From: Prevotella aurantiaca JCM 15754
GTDB taxonomy: Bacteria; Bacteroidota; Bacteroidia; Bacteroidales; Bacteroidaceae
DNA: 64,000 nucleotides
Assembly: GCF_000614025.1 (NCBI RefSeq)
Contig: NZ_BAKF01000002.1
Span: 62,001 to 126,000, forward strand
Direction: 5' to 3'
Each line of letters opens with the position of its first letter. Within the stretch, counting starts at the first letter, position 1. A program made the position numbers and the translations under genes. The notes under the pieces are model-generated. The model worked only from the letters and a program-made list of their open reading frames with translations. It did no database searches and was not told the DNA's origin. Shown here piece after piece: positions 9,934 through 18,902 of this stretch.

Positions 9934-10473
9934 CTACAGCGTATATTGCTTTAAGACCTTTCCTTCCATATCGTAGACTGTGAAAGTTCCCCCTTCATAC
10001 GTCATGAAAGTGGCTACATTGCCTCCCTTTGGAAAGGTTATGGAACCCGTATTGCAAATGAGTGTGCCTGCTTGAGGGGTGATTTCCCACAGGTGTGTAT
10101 GCCCATAGACAACAGCATCGAAGTGTCCTTGTGGCATCTTCTCCTTATTATATATGTGTCCATGTGTAAGGAACAGCTTCTTTCCCTCGTCTACTAACAA
10201 TAGATAATCGCCAAGAATAGGAAAATGAAGCAACATTTGATCGACCTCGCCATCGCAGTTTCCACGAATAGCAACAATATTCTTAGCACGCTCATTCAGC
10301 ATTTCTACAATACCTTTGGGGTCGAGTCCCTCTGGAATAGAGTTACGCGGACCATAGTTTAATATATCTCCCAATATGCAAAGCATATCGCATTGCTGCT
10401 CGTCGTAGAACTTTAACACTGTTTCTAAGGCAGGACGGCAGCCATGAATATCCGATACCAATAAATATTTCAT
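9934..10473 (-). CDS. yfcE: YfcE-family metallophosphodiesterase
   Basis: 179-residue cytosolic calcineurin-like phosphoesterase of the MJ0936/YfcE type. Metal-binding motifs appear in order: SDIHG (residues 7-11), GDILNYGPR near 35, RGNCDGEVD near 69, THGH near 103, and YGHTH near 121, with NTGS near 139. Such enzymes cleave phosphodiester bonds in a metal-dependent way; the natural substrate is unknown. It is a single gene with a TATCTTTG box 18 bp upstream of the start. Length is normal. Confidence 0.9.
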   Translation of the reverse strand: MKYLLVSDIHGCRPALETVLKFYDEQQCDMLCILGDILNYGPRNSIPEGLDPKGIVEMLNERAKNIVAIRGNCDGEVDQMLLHFPILGDYLLLVDEGKKLFLTHGHIYNKEKMPQGHFDAVVYGHTHLWEITPQAGTLICNTGSITFPKGGNVATFMTYEGGTFTVYDMEGKVLKQYTL

Positions 10474-10490
10474 ACGTTTTATTTTGCCGA

Positions 10491-10498
10491 CAAAGATA
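10491..10498 (-). promoter_or_regulatory. -7 box of yfcE
   Basis: CAAAGATA on the plus strand gives TATCTTTG on the minus strand, 18 bp before the yfcE start codon. Confidence 0.5.
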
Positions 10499-10561
10499 CT
10501 ATCTTTAATTCATAATTATTGTTTTTTATGCCTGGAATTATGTTTCGTAAATATTTTTTGC

Positions 10562-10569
10562 TATCTTTG
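10562..10569 (+). promoter_or_regulatory. -7 box of the TPR-like gene
   Basis: TATCTTTG, 35 bp before the ATG at 10605. The divergent yfcE box is only about 65 bp away. Confidence 0.55.
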
Positions 10570-10604
10570 TCATATCTAAACAATATGTAGAAAGGAGTAA
10601 TACT

Positions 10605-11552
10605 ATGGAAGTGAAAGACGTATTTGAACTAAGAAAACAGGGCAAAATAGAGGAGGCGTACAACGCTATCCGTCCTATGTATGCATCACATAAGGGACAT
10701 TACACTACGATAGCTATGTTCTGGGTGGGCGTAGACATTATGAAGCTACGTTATCAGCAGCGCCGTTTGGAGGAAGCATACAAGATATTCCAAAGCTTAA
10801 TGCGCCTTTATCCAACCATGGACGATAGTTCTTTGCGTGGGCAAGCTACTCTTTTGCGTGCCGCTATGTTTGTTTACGACCATAGTACAACCTTCTCTAT
10901 TCTTGATTTTGTATCTAATTGGGGTGTCATAGGGAAGCTAACGGACGACGATTGGCTGATGACAGAGAGCAACGGCCACCCTGTTCAGTCGTTAGGAATG
11001 CGTGTTGTAGACAAAGTATTTAAGGAATTGGAGAGCAAACCAACTGTTGAAATGGCGCTAAAGGCCGCCCCTATTCTTGCCGAAGCGCTAAAACACAGCC
11101 CTTATAACCTTAATAACCAACGCCATAAAGCTACGATTTACACGATAATGGGGAAGCGTGAAAAGGCCATTAACATCTATCGGCACTTACTAAAAAGGCA
11201 CCACAAGTCGTATCTTTACCAAGATTTGGCAGAGTTAATAACCGAAAAGCAACTTAAAATAGCCTTGCTGACACGGGCAATAGCCACACAACGAGAAGAA
11301 AAATACCGCCAAAGGCTGCGCTTTAAGGTTGCTAACATTTTGTTTAACAACGATAAACCGCGTGCAAAATACGAGTTAGAGAAGTGTATTGCAGCCCGAA
11401 AAGCAGCGAAATACTCTATTACTTGGGAGATGCAGAACCTATCTGCCAGCTTAGAAGAGGTGGTTGCTGCCAGCGAGATAGACCAAAAGGCTTTCTATCA
11501 GGCACAGGCTGAAGTGGTGGAAAACTATGTTCGAATAGTGGGAATGCCTTAA
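10605..11552 (+). CDS. TPR-like repeat protein, function unknown
   Basis: 315-residue cytosolic protein, all-helical in appearance. It has TPR-like helix pairs: GKIEEAYNAIRPMYASHKGH near residues 14-33, RRLEEAYKIFQSLMRLYP near 51-68, and GKREKAINIYRHLLKRH near 185-201. No signal peptide, membrane segment or enzyme motif is seen. It probably acts as a protein-interaction scaffold. It is monocistronic: yfcE is divergent and dprA convergent. I do not recognise a named family. Confidence 0.65.
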   Translation: MEVKDVFELRKQGKIEEAYNAIRPMYASHKGHYTTIAMFWVGVDIMKLRYQQRRLEEAYKIFQSLMRLYPTMDDSSLRGQATLLRAAMFVYDHSTTFSILDFVSNWGVIGKLTDDDWLMTESNGHPVQSLGMRVVDKVFKELESKPTVEMALKAAPILAEALKHSPYNLNNQRHKATIYTIMGKREKAINIYRHLLKRHHKSYLYQDLAELITEKQLKIALLTRAIATQREEKYRQRLRFKVANILFNNDKPRAKYELEKCIAARKAAKYSITWEMQNLSASLEEVVAASEIDQKAFYQAQAEVVENYVRIVGMP

Positions 11553-11594
11553 TTTATCCCCCTTTACAAATTATTCCGTTCTTCAAAAGTAGTT

Positions 11595-12725
11595 TTAATA
11601 TTCTAACAAATGGTAGCAGCCGCCTGCTGCTGTCCTCACTATTCCTTTCATTTCGAGTTCGAAAAGCAAGGCCATAAGGCGGGCCATTGGCAGATTAGTT
11701 TGTACGGAAAGCATGTTAATTTGCAGGTCGTTCTGCTTTTGTAGTGCTTTTACTATCGTTTGTTCGTCGTCGTTTAGATCGGGGAAAAGCGAACGTTCGA
11801 TACCTCTTTGTTGTGCTTTTTCAAGTTTTATATCGTTGTCCCAGTTCATTGCCTTCACAAAATCGTAAGCCGAAGTAACCAGACTTGCACCGTTATCGCG
11901 TATCAAATTGTTGCAACCCTCGCTATATTCCGCTCCAATAGGGCCTGGAAAGGCAAACACTTCCCTGCTATAGCTGTGCGCTATGCTACATGTTATGAGC
12001 CCTCCGCCCTTGTTTGCCGATTCAATAAGCAAGGTTGCGTCGGCACAACCAGCCACGATGCGGTTGCGTTGTACGAAGTTTTTAGGCACAGGCTGTGTCT
12101 TTATGGGGTATTCGGTAAGGATTCCACCACCTTGTTTGCACATTTCTCTTGCCGTTTCTGTATGCATTCGTGGATAGATGGTGTCTAATCCATGTGCCAC
12201 AACACCCACAGTATCTAATCCATAGGCTATACTTTCACGATGCGCACAGATGTCTACGCCATACGCAAGGCCGCTTATAATAAGTGCATCGGGACAGATT
12301 GACTTCAATTCACGTATGAAAACACGAATCAAATCACGTCCATACTGAGTGCAATTACGTGTGCCTATGATGTTCAACGTGCGTTGTTTGTTCAGATTAG
12401 CATTACCACGCTTGTAAAGAACCAATGGTGCATCGACACATTCGCGCATGCGTTGCGGATAGTTATCGTCGTTATAGCAAAGCACTTCTATACCATGCTC
12501 CTCGTCGTACTGTAGTTCGTGTTCGGCAAAAGACAACATATTGTCAATGCTTTTCAGCCCGTCTACAAGATGTTGCGATGCATCTGGCAATAGGTCGCGT
12601 ATGTTGTTTCGATGTTCGTAAACCGCTGTTGCCGAACCAGCTTTTTGGTACAGTTCGAGCAAGGCAGGCAGATTAAATCCACTTGCGCGCGTTAATGCAA
12701 TGGCGTAGAGGTGTTCTTGTTTCAT
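11595..12725 (-). CDS. dprA: DNA-processing protein DprA
   Basis: 376-residue DprA/Smf protein, which in competent bacteria loads RecA on incoming single-stranded DNA. The Rossmann-like core is clear: IGTRNCTQYG near residue 122, ISGLAYGVDICAHR near 155, VGVVAHGLDTIYP near 175, ILTEYP near 202, and FVQRNRIVAG near 217. An N-terminal helical domain and a C-terminal winged-helix-like tail (residues 310-370) complete it. It is last in the minus-strand run DUF2851-thioesterase-dprA, 29 bp after the thioesterase, and probably co-transcribed. Confidence 0.93.
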   Translation of the reverse strand: MKQEHLYAIALTRASGFNLPALLELYQKAGSATAVYEHRNNIRDLLPDASQHLVDGLKSIDNMLSFAEHELQYDEEHGIEVLCYNDDNYPQRMRECVDAPLVLYKRGNANLNKQRTLNIIGTRNCTQYGRDLIRVFIRELKSICPDALIISGLAYGVDICAHRESIAYGLDTVGVVAHGLDTIYPRMHTETAREMCKQGGGILTEYPIKTQPVPKNFVQRNRIVAGCADATLLIESANKGGGLITCSIAHSYSREVFAFPGPIGAEYSEGCNNLIRDNGASLVTSAYDFVKAMNWDNDIKLEKAQQRGIERSLFPDLNDDEQTIVKALQKQNDLQINMLSVQTNLPMARLMALLFELEMKGIVRTAAGGCYHLLEY

Positions 12726-12754
12726 GGTTTCTGTTTGTTTTTATTCCGATACCT

Positions 12755-13173
12755 CTACTCTTGTTCCAAGAAAGGTGCGAAAGCCTCGTTGTATTCCTTG
12801 CTTTCTCCCAACTTTCCATTTATCAATATAACGAGCGTAACATCGGCATGGAAGCACAAACGTTCGTCGCTTGCTCGGTAAATATCGTGTGAAAAGATGT
12901 AACGAATGCCATCTTTTCTAAGTGCTAATCGCGATATGAACTCGTCGTCGCAGGTCAACGGTGTTTTATACTCTAAGTTCATGCGTGCCACAACAGGTCG
13001 ATGCCCTGCTCGTGCAACTTTGAAAAGCTAACACCAAGCGACAAAATAAAGCGGTGTCGTGTATGTTCTGTGTAATGCAAGTAGTTAGCATTGTTCACAA
13101 TACCTTGAATATCGCACTCATAGTCGCGCACCTCCATACGGGTTTCGTATATGTATTTCGTGTTCTTTCTCAT
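12755..13173 (-). pseudogene. Hotdog-fold acyl-CoA thioesterase (YbgC/FadM type), frameshifted
   Basis: Restored across one shift, this is a 4-hydroxybenzoyl-CoA thioesterase-type hotdog protein of about 139 residues. It has the catalytic-loop segment VRDYECDIQGIVNNANYLHY (Asp and Asn positions of YbgC) and a second half MNLEYKTPLTCDDEF. The first frame ends LLWHA near 12979. The other frame restores ID-PVVARMNLEYK if one C is added (GACCCT read as GACCT) near 12995. The ATG at 13173 overlaps the DUF2851 stop as ATGA, showing coupling. The operon position just before dprA is usual in Bacteroidales. Confidence 0.85.
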
Positions 13174-14480
13174 TGTTCTTGTTTCTTTTGCTTTAAGTAT
13201 TCGTATCCAATTCGGCAACGTAAGCATTCCTTACGGTCGCAATAATCTTTCTTTAATTGTATCAACGCTTGCGAATCGCCAGCTGTTTCTACTGTAAGTC
13301 CCACCTCTTTCCACATTCTTACAATGTGATTGTTCTCTGCTTTCAAAGCTTCCAAGAATGCAAAAGCACGATCGCAGAGCTTTTCAGACATTCTATATCG
13401 GCCATAAGCGAATAGAATTGGCACAACCGTATTGATAATAATAAGTTCTAACGATGCCTTTGATAGGTTTTTATTCGACTGCTTGCTGTCGTTGCCACCG
13501 AAGGTATAGTGTGTTTCCCAATAGGGGGTTACCTTTGTTTGCAACAATTCTTCCACCTCTTTTATGGTCGTACAGTCTAACAGTTCGCCCAACCCCGATT
13601 GCCGATTATAGTAGAGTTGCGCCAACTGTGCGATGCGAATGTATGGAAAATTTTGCGGTCTCAACCTTAGGAAACGCCATTGTTGTGCGTCCATAGGCGT
13701 GAGCGAGAACTTGTGTGCTAAGTATTTGTATTCGCTTTGTAGGTGCTGAAAGTATTCATCTGCAATGGCTTTGTCGCGGTGTTGCTTAGGTAATGTATCA
13801 ACATTCAGCAATCCTGCCTGTCCCATAAATATTGTTTCAATCTGGAAAAGGTCGTTGCGGTGATGAGCCACAGCTTGAAACGGAATGGCCTTTGCCCATT
13901 GTTCGAAAGCATCGCCATTTATTCCGAAGCCAAAGTTGCGTGCCAGCGATACAAAGTAGGCTACTTCCCAATTGCCATCGCAGGCTTTCAGCCGTTCTGT
14001 TATAGCTATTGTGCGTTGCTCCAATCGTTCAGTTTGCAATGCACTCAGCCACGAATGAATCATTAGTTTCGATAGTTCGGGCACTATTTTATAGCATGGT
14101 GGATAGGCATCGGCAGTGAGTAATTCTGCGTAATGTTGCTTTACTGATTCGGGAACGGGTAGTACAAGCTGTGGCGGAGTGTCGCCATTCTGTTTCGTTA
14201 CTATCATGTCGGCATGCTCCACCACATGCAATACAACATTGTTATAATGGGTATCGGTGTCGTGTCCATGCGTAAACCAATCGGAAGACTTATCGTGTAT
14301 CTCCACATTACCCACCCAAAGCGTTCCGTTTATCTTTACTTTTGCATTGAAAAAGTCGGGTCCTGCATTACTATTGGGCAGCCCTGCATCTATCACTTCT
14401 ACCGATTGACCATCAGTAGTAGCGAGTTGTGCCAGCGGAAATAGTTTGTGTTTCCACACATAGTGGATAAGTTTTTCCAT
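13170..14480 (-). CDS. DUF2851 family protein
   Basis: 436-residue cytosolic protein of the DUF2851 family (Bacteroidota and relatives), function unknown. Start MEKLIHYVWKHKLFP at 14480 is preferred over upstream in-frame starts, because a TATTTTTG box lies just upstream at 14503-14510. Typical segments are DAGLPNSNAGPDFFNAKVKI near residues 32-51, GNVEIHDKSSDW near 58, and VVLHVVEH near 85. The C-terminus has a cysteine cluster (CDRKECLRCRIG) that could bind a metal. First gene of the operon with the thioesterase and dprA. Confidence 0.85.
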   Translation of the reverse strand: MEKLIHYVWKHKLFPLAQLATTDGQSVEVIDAGLPNSNAGPDFFNAKVKINGTLWVGNVEIHDKSSDWFTHGHDTDTHYNNVVLHVVEHADMIVTKQNGDTPPQLVLPVPESVKQHYAELLTADAYPPCYKIVPELSKLMIHSWLSALQTERLEQRTIAITERLKACDGNWEVAYFVSLARNFGFGINGDAFEQWAKAIPFQAVAHHRNDLFQIETIFMGQAGLLNVDTLPKQHRDKAIADEYFQHLQSEYKYLAHKFSLTPMDAQQWRFLRLRPQNFPYIRIAQLAQLYYNRQSGLGELLDCTTIKEVEELLQTKVTPYWETHYTFGGNDSKQSNKNLSKASLELIIINTVVPILFAYGRYRMSEKLCDRAFAFLEALKAENNHIVRMWKEVGLTVETAGDSQALIQLKKDYCDRKECLRCRIGYEYLKQKKQEQ

Positions 14481-14665
14481 AGTTGGTAATGCTTTATGAG
14501 GACAAAAATACAAAAAATTGTCGGAGAAATAAAGAAGTTTCATTGCTTTTTCCACCATAAACGAAAAAGAATGAGTGCTTTTTCGCTTGCTCCGATTTAT
14601 TAAAAGAAGTTGGGTTAATAGTGCTTTTAAAATTTGTATTGTAGGCAAGGAGGAGGCTATAAAAG

Positions 14666-14851
14666 TGTAAATATTTATTACAAGGAATAATATTGCGTAA
14701 CCATCTTGTTTTCAACACGTTGCAATAGAGCCTATTTTACATCGCAAAAGAGCCTATTTTGCACGATAAAAGTGCCTGTTTTGCGCTGCAATATAGGCAC
14801 TATTGCAACGCAAAACCAATTCAACGACTTTACCCAGCAATTATCTTTACA
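14666..14851 (+). repeat. 186-bp intergenic repeat, copy 2
   Basis: Begins TGTAAATATT and ends TCTTTACA. The core at 14722-14816 is a run of roughly 22-nt imperfect palindromes of the form GCAAAAGAGCCTATTTTGC, four units in tandem with small variations. It has the same orientation and length as copy 1. It lies in the 526-bp gap between the DUF2851 start and the PAP2 gene end; nothing else is recognised in that gap. Confidence 0.85.
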
Positions 14852-15006
14852 AAATCAAAGGGATTATTATGATGTGTTACTACTTTTGTTTTAGGGTGTA
14901 ATGTTGCGTGTTTTTCATTATCGGTTCGAGGTTTCTTCAAGATTAAGAAAGCGTTGGACAACCCTCAAAGATGGATTGCGCATACCGTTTCGCTGCACTA
15001 TTGTGC

Positions 15007-16306
15007 CTAAAAAGTTATGAGAAAGGAAGAACCTAATGCCAATGAATGAACGCAAGTGCGTTCTCCTTTCGCACGATAAGACAGTAGGTCGTAATCTAAA
15101 AGAAAGCGAACTCCGTAACGCTGGCGGGCTCTGAATGTTAGCGAAACACCTGTACCGAAACCTATTCCGTGTTGCGAATCAATTAAATAGTTCGTTAGCT
15201 GTAGATTCGGATAATATACACGTTCTGCCAAAAGTTTACTTCCAACAAGCCAACGCGCTGATAGCGGATAAGAGAAATAAGCGCCACCGCTTAATTTCCA
15301 TGTATCGAAAACATTGTTTTCTGCTTTAACTTCGTTTACAATAACCGAAGTACGAGTTACCGAAAATCTTCCACCGGCACCAATATAAGGGTTAAAAAAG
15401 TAAGCACCTTCGACAGATGAAGTACAACCAGAGGATACTTTGAACTCCGAATTCTTCCCAATTGGATAGGAAGCTAAGGGCAAACTGATGAGGAAATTAA
15501 GACTAAAGAAGGTCGGCTTCTGCATCTTATCGAACGTTTCTTGTACGTTTATCGCGTTCAACCCTCGTTTTTTAAATATCAAATCGGCAAAATAGTAGCC
15601 TAATTCCGTAGAAACGATACCTATTCCTGCCCCTGTTAGCACATCACTCAGCCAGTGTTTATTGTTAGCCATACGCATAAGACCTGTTGCAGAGGCTACA
15701 GTATAGGCTCCAATGCCCACCCATGGACTTCGAAAGCCATACTCTTTGGCCAACATTGTAGCGTCATGAAGGCTGTTGCAGTATGTCCAGAAGGGAAAGA
15801 GAATCGGTCTGAGCCATCTGGACGCTCTACTTTGATGGAATGTTTCAGCGAATTTACAATACCAGCCATTAGCGCTATCGACATCGCATCGGAAATAAGC
15901 ATTCGTCCCCAGCTACTTCTTCCTTCTACACCGCCTAACTTTAAGCCAACCATAACGGCTGCAGGAAGATACTGAGTATAGTTATCTAAGCTTCTATCAA
16001 ACTCTGGTAAATAATCGTTTCTTAAACCACGGAAATGCTTATTCTGCCCTTTTACAATAAGACCGTTTACAATAAGCGGCGCACTGGTATATATAATCTT
16101 GTGGAAACGAGTGTCGCTAATGCGGTCGAGCGTATTTCCTACCTTCTCAAGAACGGAACTTGAATCGGCAATAATGCCTAAACTATCGACCATTCCTCTT
16201 GAATATACTTGCTTGATAGTATCATTCAATGAAACGTATGCCTTTGCCTGACAGCAAAAACATACTAATATCATCATTAGCAAAGATACTTCTTAAAACT
16301 ATTCAT
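15007..16306 (-). pseudogene. PAP2 phosphatase fused to a C-terminal beta-barrel, two frameshifts
   Basis: PAP2 (type 2 phosphatidic acid phosphatase) motifs are all present across a frame break: KHSIKVERPDG (KxxxxxxRP), FPSGHTATAF (PSGH), and MRMANNKHWLSDV (RxxxxxHxxxD). A strand-rich C-terminal region of about 170 residues ending in SFLITF looks like an outer-membrane barrel. Shift 1 near 15757 (ATGAC-GCT) separates PSGH from the last motif. Shift 2 near 16279 is inferred: ATG at 16306 reads MNSFKKYLC, and one added base joins it to LMMILVCFCCQAKA, making a proper signal peptide. A TAACTTTG box at 16358-16365 supports this start. Likely role: lipid A or undecaprenyl-pyrophosphate dephosphorylation. 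Confidence 0.8.
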
Positions 16307-16357
16307 TTCTTCAGTATAACTCGGTAGAAATTCGATCTAACAAACCTATTGGCACTG

Positions 16358-16365
16358 CAAAGTTA
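16358..16365 (-). promoter_or_regulatory. -7 box of the PAP2 gene
   Basis: TAACTTTG on the minus strand (CAAAGTTA on plus), about 52 bp before the inferred ATG at 16306. Confidence 0.5.
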
Positions 16366-16425
16366 TAGTTTTTTTACGAAAATGGGATAAATAAGTAAGA
16401 AATATGTTTATTTATAGATTGTATA

Positions 16426-16457
16426 TTTGTAAATTAGAAATTATTTGAATACCTTTG
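16426..16457 (+). promoter_or_regulatory. Promoter of the mannose-1-phosphate guanylyltransferase gene
   Basis: TTTG (16426-16429), a 20-bp spacer and TACCTTTG (16450-16457) give a good -33/-7 pair. Transcription should begin near 16463, so starts at 16445 or 16469 are unlikely. Confidence 0.7.
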
Positions 16458-16495
16458 AACTATATCAAATGAAAATCTATACATCTATGGAAAGA

Positions 16496-17581
16496 ATGGA
16501 TAATAATAGTTACTGCGTAATCTTAGCAGGCGGAAAAGGTAAGAGATTGTGGCCAGTGAGTAGAGAAAAGTATCCTAAGCAGTTTATAGACTTCTTCAGT
16601 GAGGGGCGAACACAGCTGCAACAAACTTACGATCGCTTTCTTAATATTGTTCCGAAAGATAATATATTCATTGTAACAAGCTTGTTGTATTACGACATTG
16701 TACGTGAACAGCTGCCAGAAGTAGCAGGAAATAACATTATTTCTGAACCTACTTATAGAAACACAGCACCAAGTGTAGCGTGGGCAGCACGTCGTATTTC
16801 GAAGCTAAATAGCCGTGCAAATATTATTATATCGCCTTCCGACCAAAGTATAATGAAGCCGGAAGCATTTAAAAATAGTATTGAAGAAGGACTGAACTTT
16901 ATTGCCACGCACGATTGTTTGCTGGCTTTGGGTGTACAACCTACACGTGCAGAAACAGCATATGGGTATATCCAAAAAGGTAGTGCAAGCACAATGGGCG
17001 ATATATATAAGGTAAAGGCATTTACAGAAAAGCCCGATGCAGAGTTCGCACAAATGTTTGTAGACAGCAATGAATGGCTTTGGAACACGGGAATGTACTT
17101 AGGAAACGTAAAGTTTCTAAAGGAAAGTCTGCAGCAAAGTCTTTCTGTTGCACAGATAGACTTCGATGCTTCGTTGCAAGATTTCGATATGGAAGACGAG
17201 GAAAAGTTCGCTCAACAGCTCTTTCCTGCGTTCCCAAATATGTCAATAGACTATGGTGTGCTGGAGAAATCTAAGGATGTACATGTGCTGAAATGTGACT
17301 TTGGTTGGGTGGATTTGGGCACATGGCATGGTATGTACGAGTCTAAAAGTCGTGGAAAAGACGACAATGTAGTGGCAAGCGGCGATATTTTGTTCGATGA
17401 ATCGAGCAATAATATCGTTAAACTTCCCGACGGAAAGTTTGCTGTTCTTAACGGACTTGATGGATTTATTGTAGCTGAAAGAGACAATGTGCTACTCATT
17501 TGTAAGAAAGAAAATTCTTCGGCTTTGATAAGAAAATATGTAAACGAAGCACAACTGAAGAAGGGCGAAGAATTTATTTAG
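16496..17581 (+). CDS. manC: Mannose-1-phosphate guanylyltransferase
   Basis: Forms GDP-mannose from mannose-1-phosphate and GTP in the cytosol, feeding polysaccharide or glycan synthesis. Shown by the nucleotidyltransferase signature AGGKGKRLWPVSREKYPKQF near residues 10-29, SPSDQ near 119, FTEKPDAEF near 176, WLWNTGMY near 193, and the C-terminal DFGWVDLGTWHG. It lacks the extra phosphomannose isomerase domain of bifunctional ManC. Start MDNNSYCV at 16496 matches family N-termini; ATG at 16487 (MER) is the alternative. Monocistronic, ending at a strong bidirectional hairpin. Confidence 0.9.
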   Translation: MDNNSYCVILAGGKGKRLWPVSREKYPKQFIDFFSEGRTQLQQTYDRFLNIVPKDNIFIVTSLLYYDIVREQLPEVAGNNIISEPTYRNTAPSVAWAARRISKLNSRANIIISPSDQSIMKPEAFKNSIEEGLNFIATHDCLLALGVQPTRAETAYGYIQKGSASTMGDIYKVKAFTEKPDAEFAQMFVDSNEWLWNTGMYLGNVKFLKESLQQSLSVAQIDFDASLQDFDMEDEEKFAQQLFPAFPNMSIDYGVLEKSKDVHVLKCDFGWVDLGTWHGMYESKSRGKDDNVVASGDILFDESSNNIVKLPDGKFAVLNGLDGFIVAERDNVLLICKKENSSALIRKYVNEAQLKKGEEFI

Positions 17582-17681
17582 TTCGAAACGAGCGTTAAAA
17601 GAATCTAAGCTCAACTATAATATCGTAAACAAAACGATGCGAATAAACGTTTCTGTCTATTCAATTGGGATAAAAGCTTTT

Positions 17682-17728
17682 ATAATAACATCGGGAATGT
17701 GCCATTAACACATTCCCGATGTTATTAT
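17682..17728. terminator. Bidirectional terminator after manC
   Basis: Perfect 20-bp stem (ATAATAACATCGGGAATGTG with its complement) and a 7-nt loop, between convergent manC and the membrane protein gene at 17749. Confidence 0.85.
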
Positions 17729-17748
17729 ATTTACCTTAGATTAACCTT

Positions 17749-18396
17749 TTATTCCCATTCATGTATTTCCTTCAGACTATCTGCAACATGCCAACCAAAG
17801 AGTCCCTTATGCGTGTAAAGCTGATATTTTTGTCCTATTTCATCATTATAATACAAGAAGGTATAATATTTTACGTATGTTTTGTTTTGAGGAAGATAGA
17901 GCAAATATTGTTCAATAGCAGCCGGTTGGTGGTAATATTTCTTTATTTTCTTTTCTGCTATGATTGCGACTTGACTTTCTGACTGACTCGAGCCAAAATA
18001 AGAATTAGAGAAAAATACAAGAAAGAAAATTATGCCAGCACTAAATAATATGCCGAACCAAGCTTCAAAAGCAAATTGTAAAAAGTAACCAAACTTATTT
18101 GTGCTGTTTCTATATTTCTTTATTATTGCAATAATGCAACAACTTGTGCAAATCGCAAGAACTCCAACCCCTATTAAGTACCAAGAAAGTGGAAAATAGA
18201 ATGGAAATATAGTGTTTGCGTAATAGACATAGCCTTGATAACAAATAAAAAGCAGTGCATAGAAGATAGCTATAAAAAGTAGAATTGCTCCTATCACAGC
18301 TGTCTTAGAATTCCATTTTGATTTTTTGAACAGCTTCCGACTATGCTCATTATCTTTCAACCAGTCTATCCAATTATCATCTTTTATCTCTCTCAT
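17749..18396 (-). CDS. Membrane protein of unknown function, NWxDWL type, paralogue A
   Basis: About 215 residues from MREIKDDNW at 18396 (a start at 18432 is possible). The N-terminal cytosolic segment has DDNWIDWLKDNEHS. Four hydrophobic helices lie near residues 37-57, 73-95, 107-127 and 130-150, then a soluble tail ending YTHKGLFGWHVADSLKEIHE. The gene at 19661 has the same plan: NWTDWL near the start, a TMFPF-type segment after helix 1 (TIFPF here), four helices, and YEGFFGLEVLDEVL at the end. The two are diverged paralogues flanking HIT and greA. AT-rich codon use. No known domain recognised. Confidence 0.7.
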   Translation of the reverse strand: MREIKDDNWIDWLKDNEHSRKLFKKSKWNSKTAVIGAILLFIAIFYALLFICYQGYVYYANTIFPFYFPLSWYLIGVGVLAICTSCCIIAIIKKYRNSTNKFGYFLQFAFEAWFGILFSAGIIFFLVFFSNSYFGSSQSESQVAIIAEKKIKKYYHQPAAIEQYLLYLPQNKTYVKYYTFLYYNDEIGQKYQLYTHKGLFGWHVADSLKEIHEWE

Positions 18397-18480
18397 AAGC
18401 TTCCTTATACCAACAAACGAGGATATACACATTGTATATATACTCGTTTGCTTGTTTATTCTACTTCTTGTAAATTTGGT

Positions 18481-18879
18481 TTAGTCTATCTCTTGAAAAG
18501 CTTTAAAGATTTTAGCAGCAATCTCTGTTTGCTCTTCTACCGACAGTTCAATATGTTTATGGAAGTCTACATCGCCTTCCTTATTGATTGGCAACAAATG
18601 AATATGTGCATGGTCTACTTCGAGGCCTAACACGATTTGCGCAACTTTCTTACAAGGGAAAGCAATCTTGATGGCACGGGCAACTTTCTTCGCAAAGAGC
18701 TGGAACGCTGCCAAATCTTCGTCTTCCATATCAAAAATGTAGTCAATTTCCTTACGAGGAATTACTAACGTATGTGCTTTTCCAACTGGATTTATATCGA
18801 GGAAAGCATAAAACTTATCGTTTTCTGCGCACTTATAGCTTGGTATTTCGCCAGCTGCAATCTTTGAGAATATTGTCAT
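18481..18879 (-). CDS. HIT family nucleotide-binding protein
   Basis: 132-residue histidine-triad protein (HINT branch), a cytosolic nucleoside phosphoramidate or dinucleotide hydrolase. Motif HAHIHLLPIN at residues 90-99 contains the triad. The N-terminus MTIFSKIAAGEIPSYKCAEND and FLDINPVGKAHTLVIPR are family-typical. It lies 23 bp downstream of greA on the same strand, a common Bacteroidales arrangement, and is probably expressed from the greA promoter. Confidence 0.92.
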   Translation of the reverse strand: MTIFSKIAAGEIPSYKCAENDKFYAFLDINPVGKAHTLVIPRKEIDYIFDMEDEDLAAFQLFAKKVARAIKIAFPCKKVAQIVLGLEVDHAHIHLLPINKEGDVDFHKHIELSVEEQTEIAAKIFKAFQEID

Positions 18880-18902
18880 AGCCGTTTTTTTAGTTTTAAA
18901 CC

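Noticed and set aside
11808-12188. Long opposite-strand open frames inside dprA
   Set aside because: They are shadows of the dprA coding frame; the minus-strand protein has all the DprA motifs.
14722-14816. Short regularly spaced repeats that look CRISPR-like
   Set aside because: Units are palindromic, vary from one to the next, have no unique spacers of 30 bp or more, and no cas gene is present. They belong to the dispersed 186-bp repeat.
16281-16288. TATCTTTG on the minus strand as a PAP2 promoter
   Set aside because: It lies inside the inferred signal-peptide coding sequence (Tyr-Leu-Cys) and would leave almost no leader. The TAACTTTG at 16358 is better placed.
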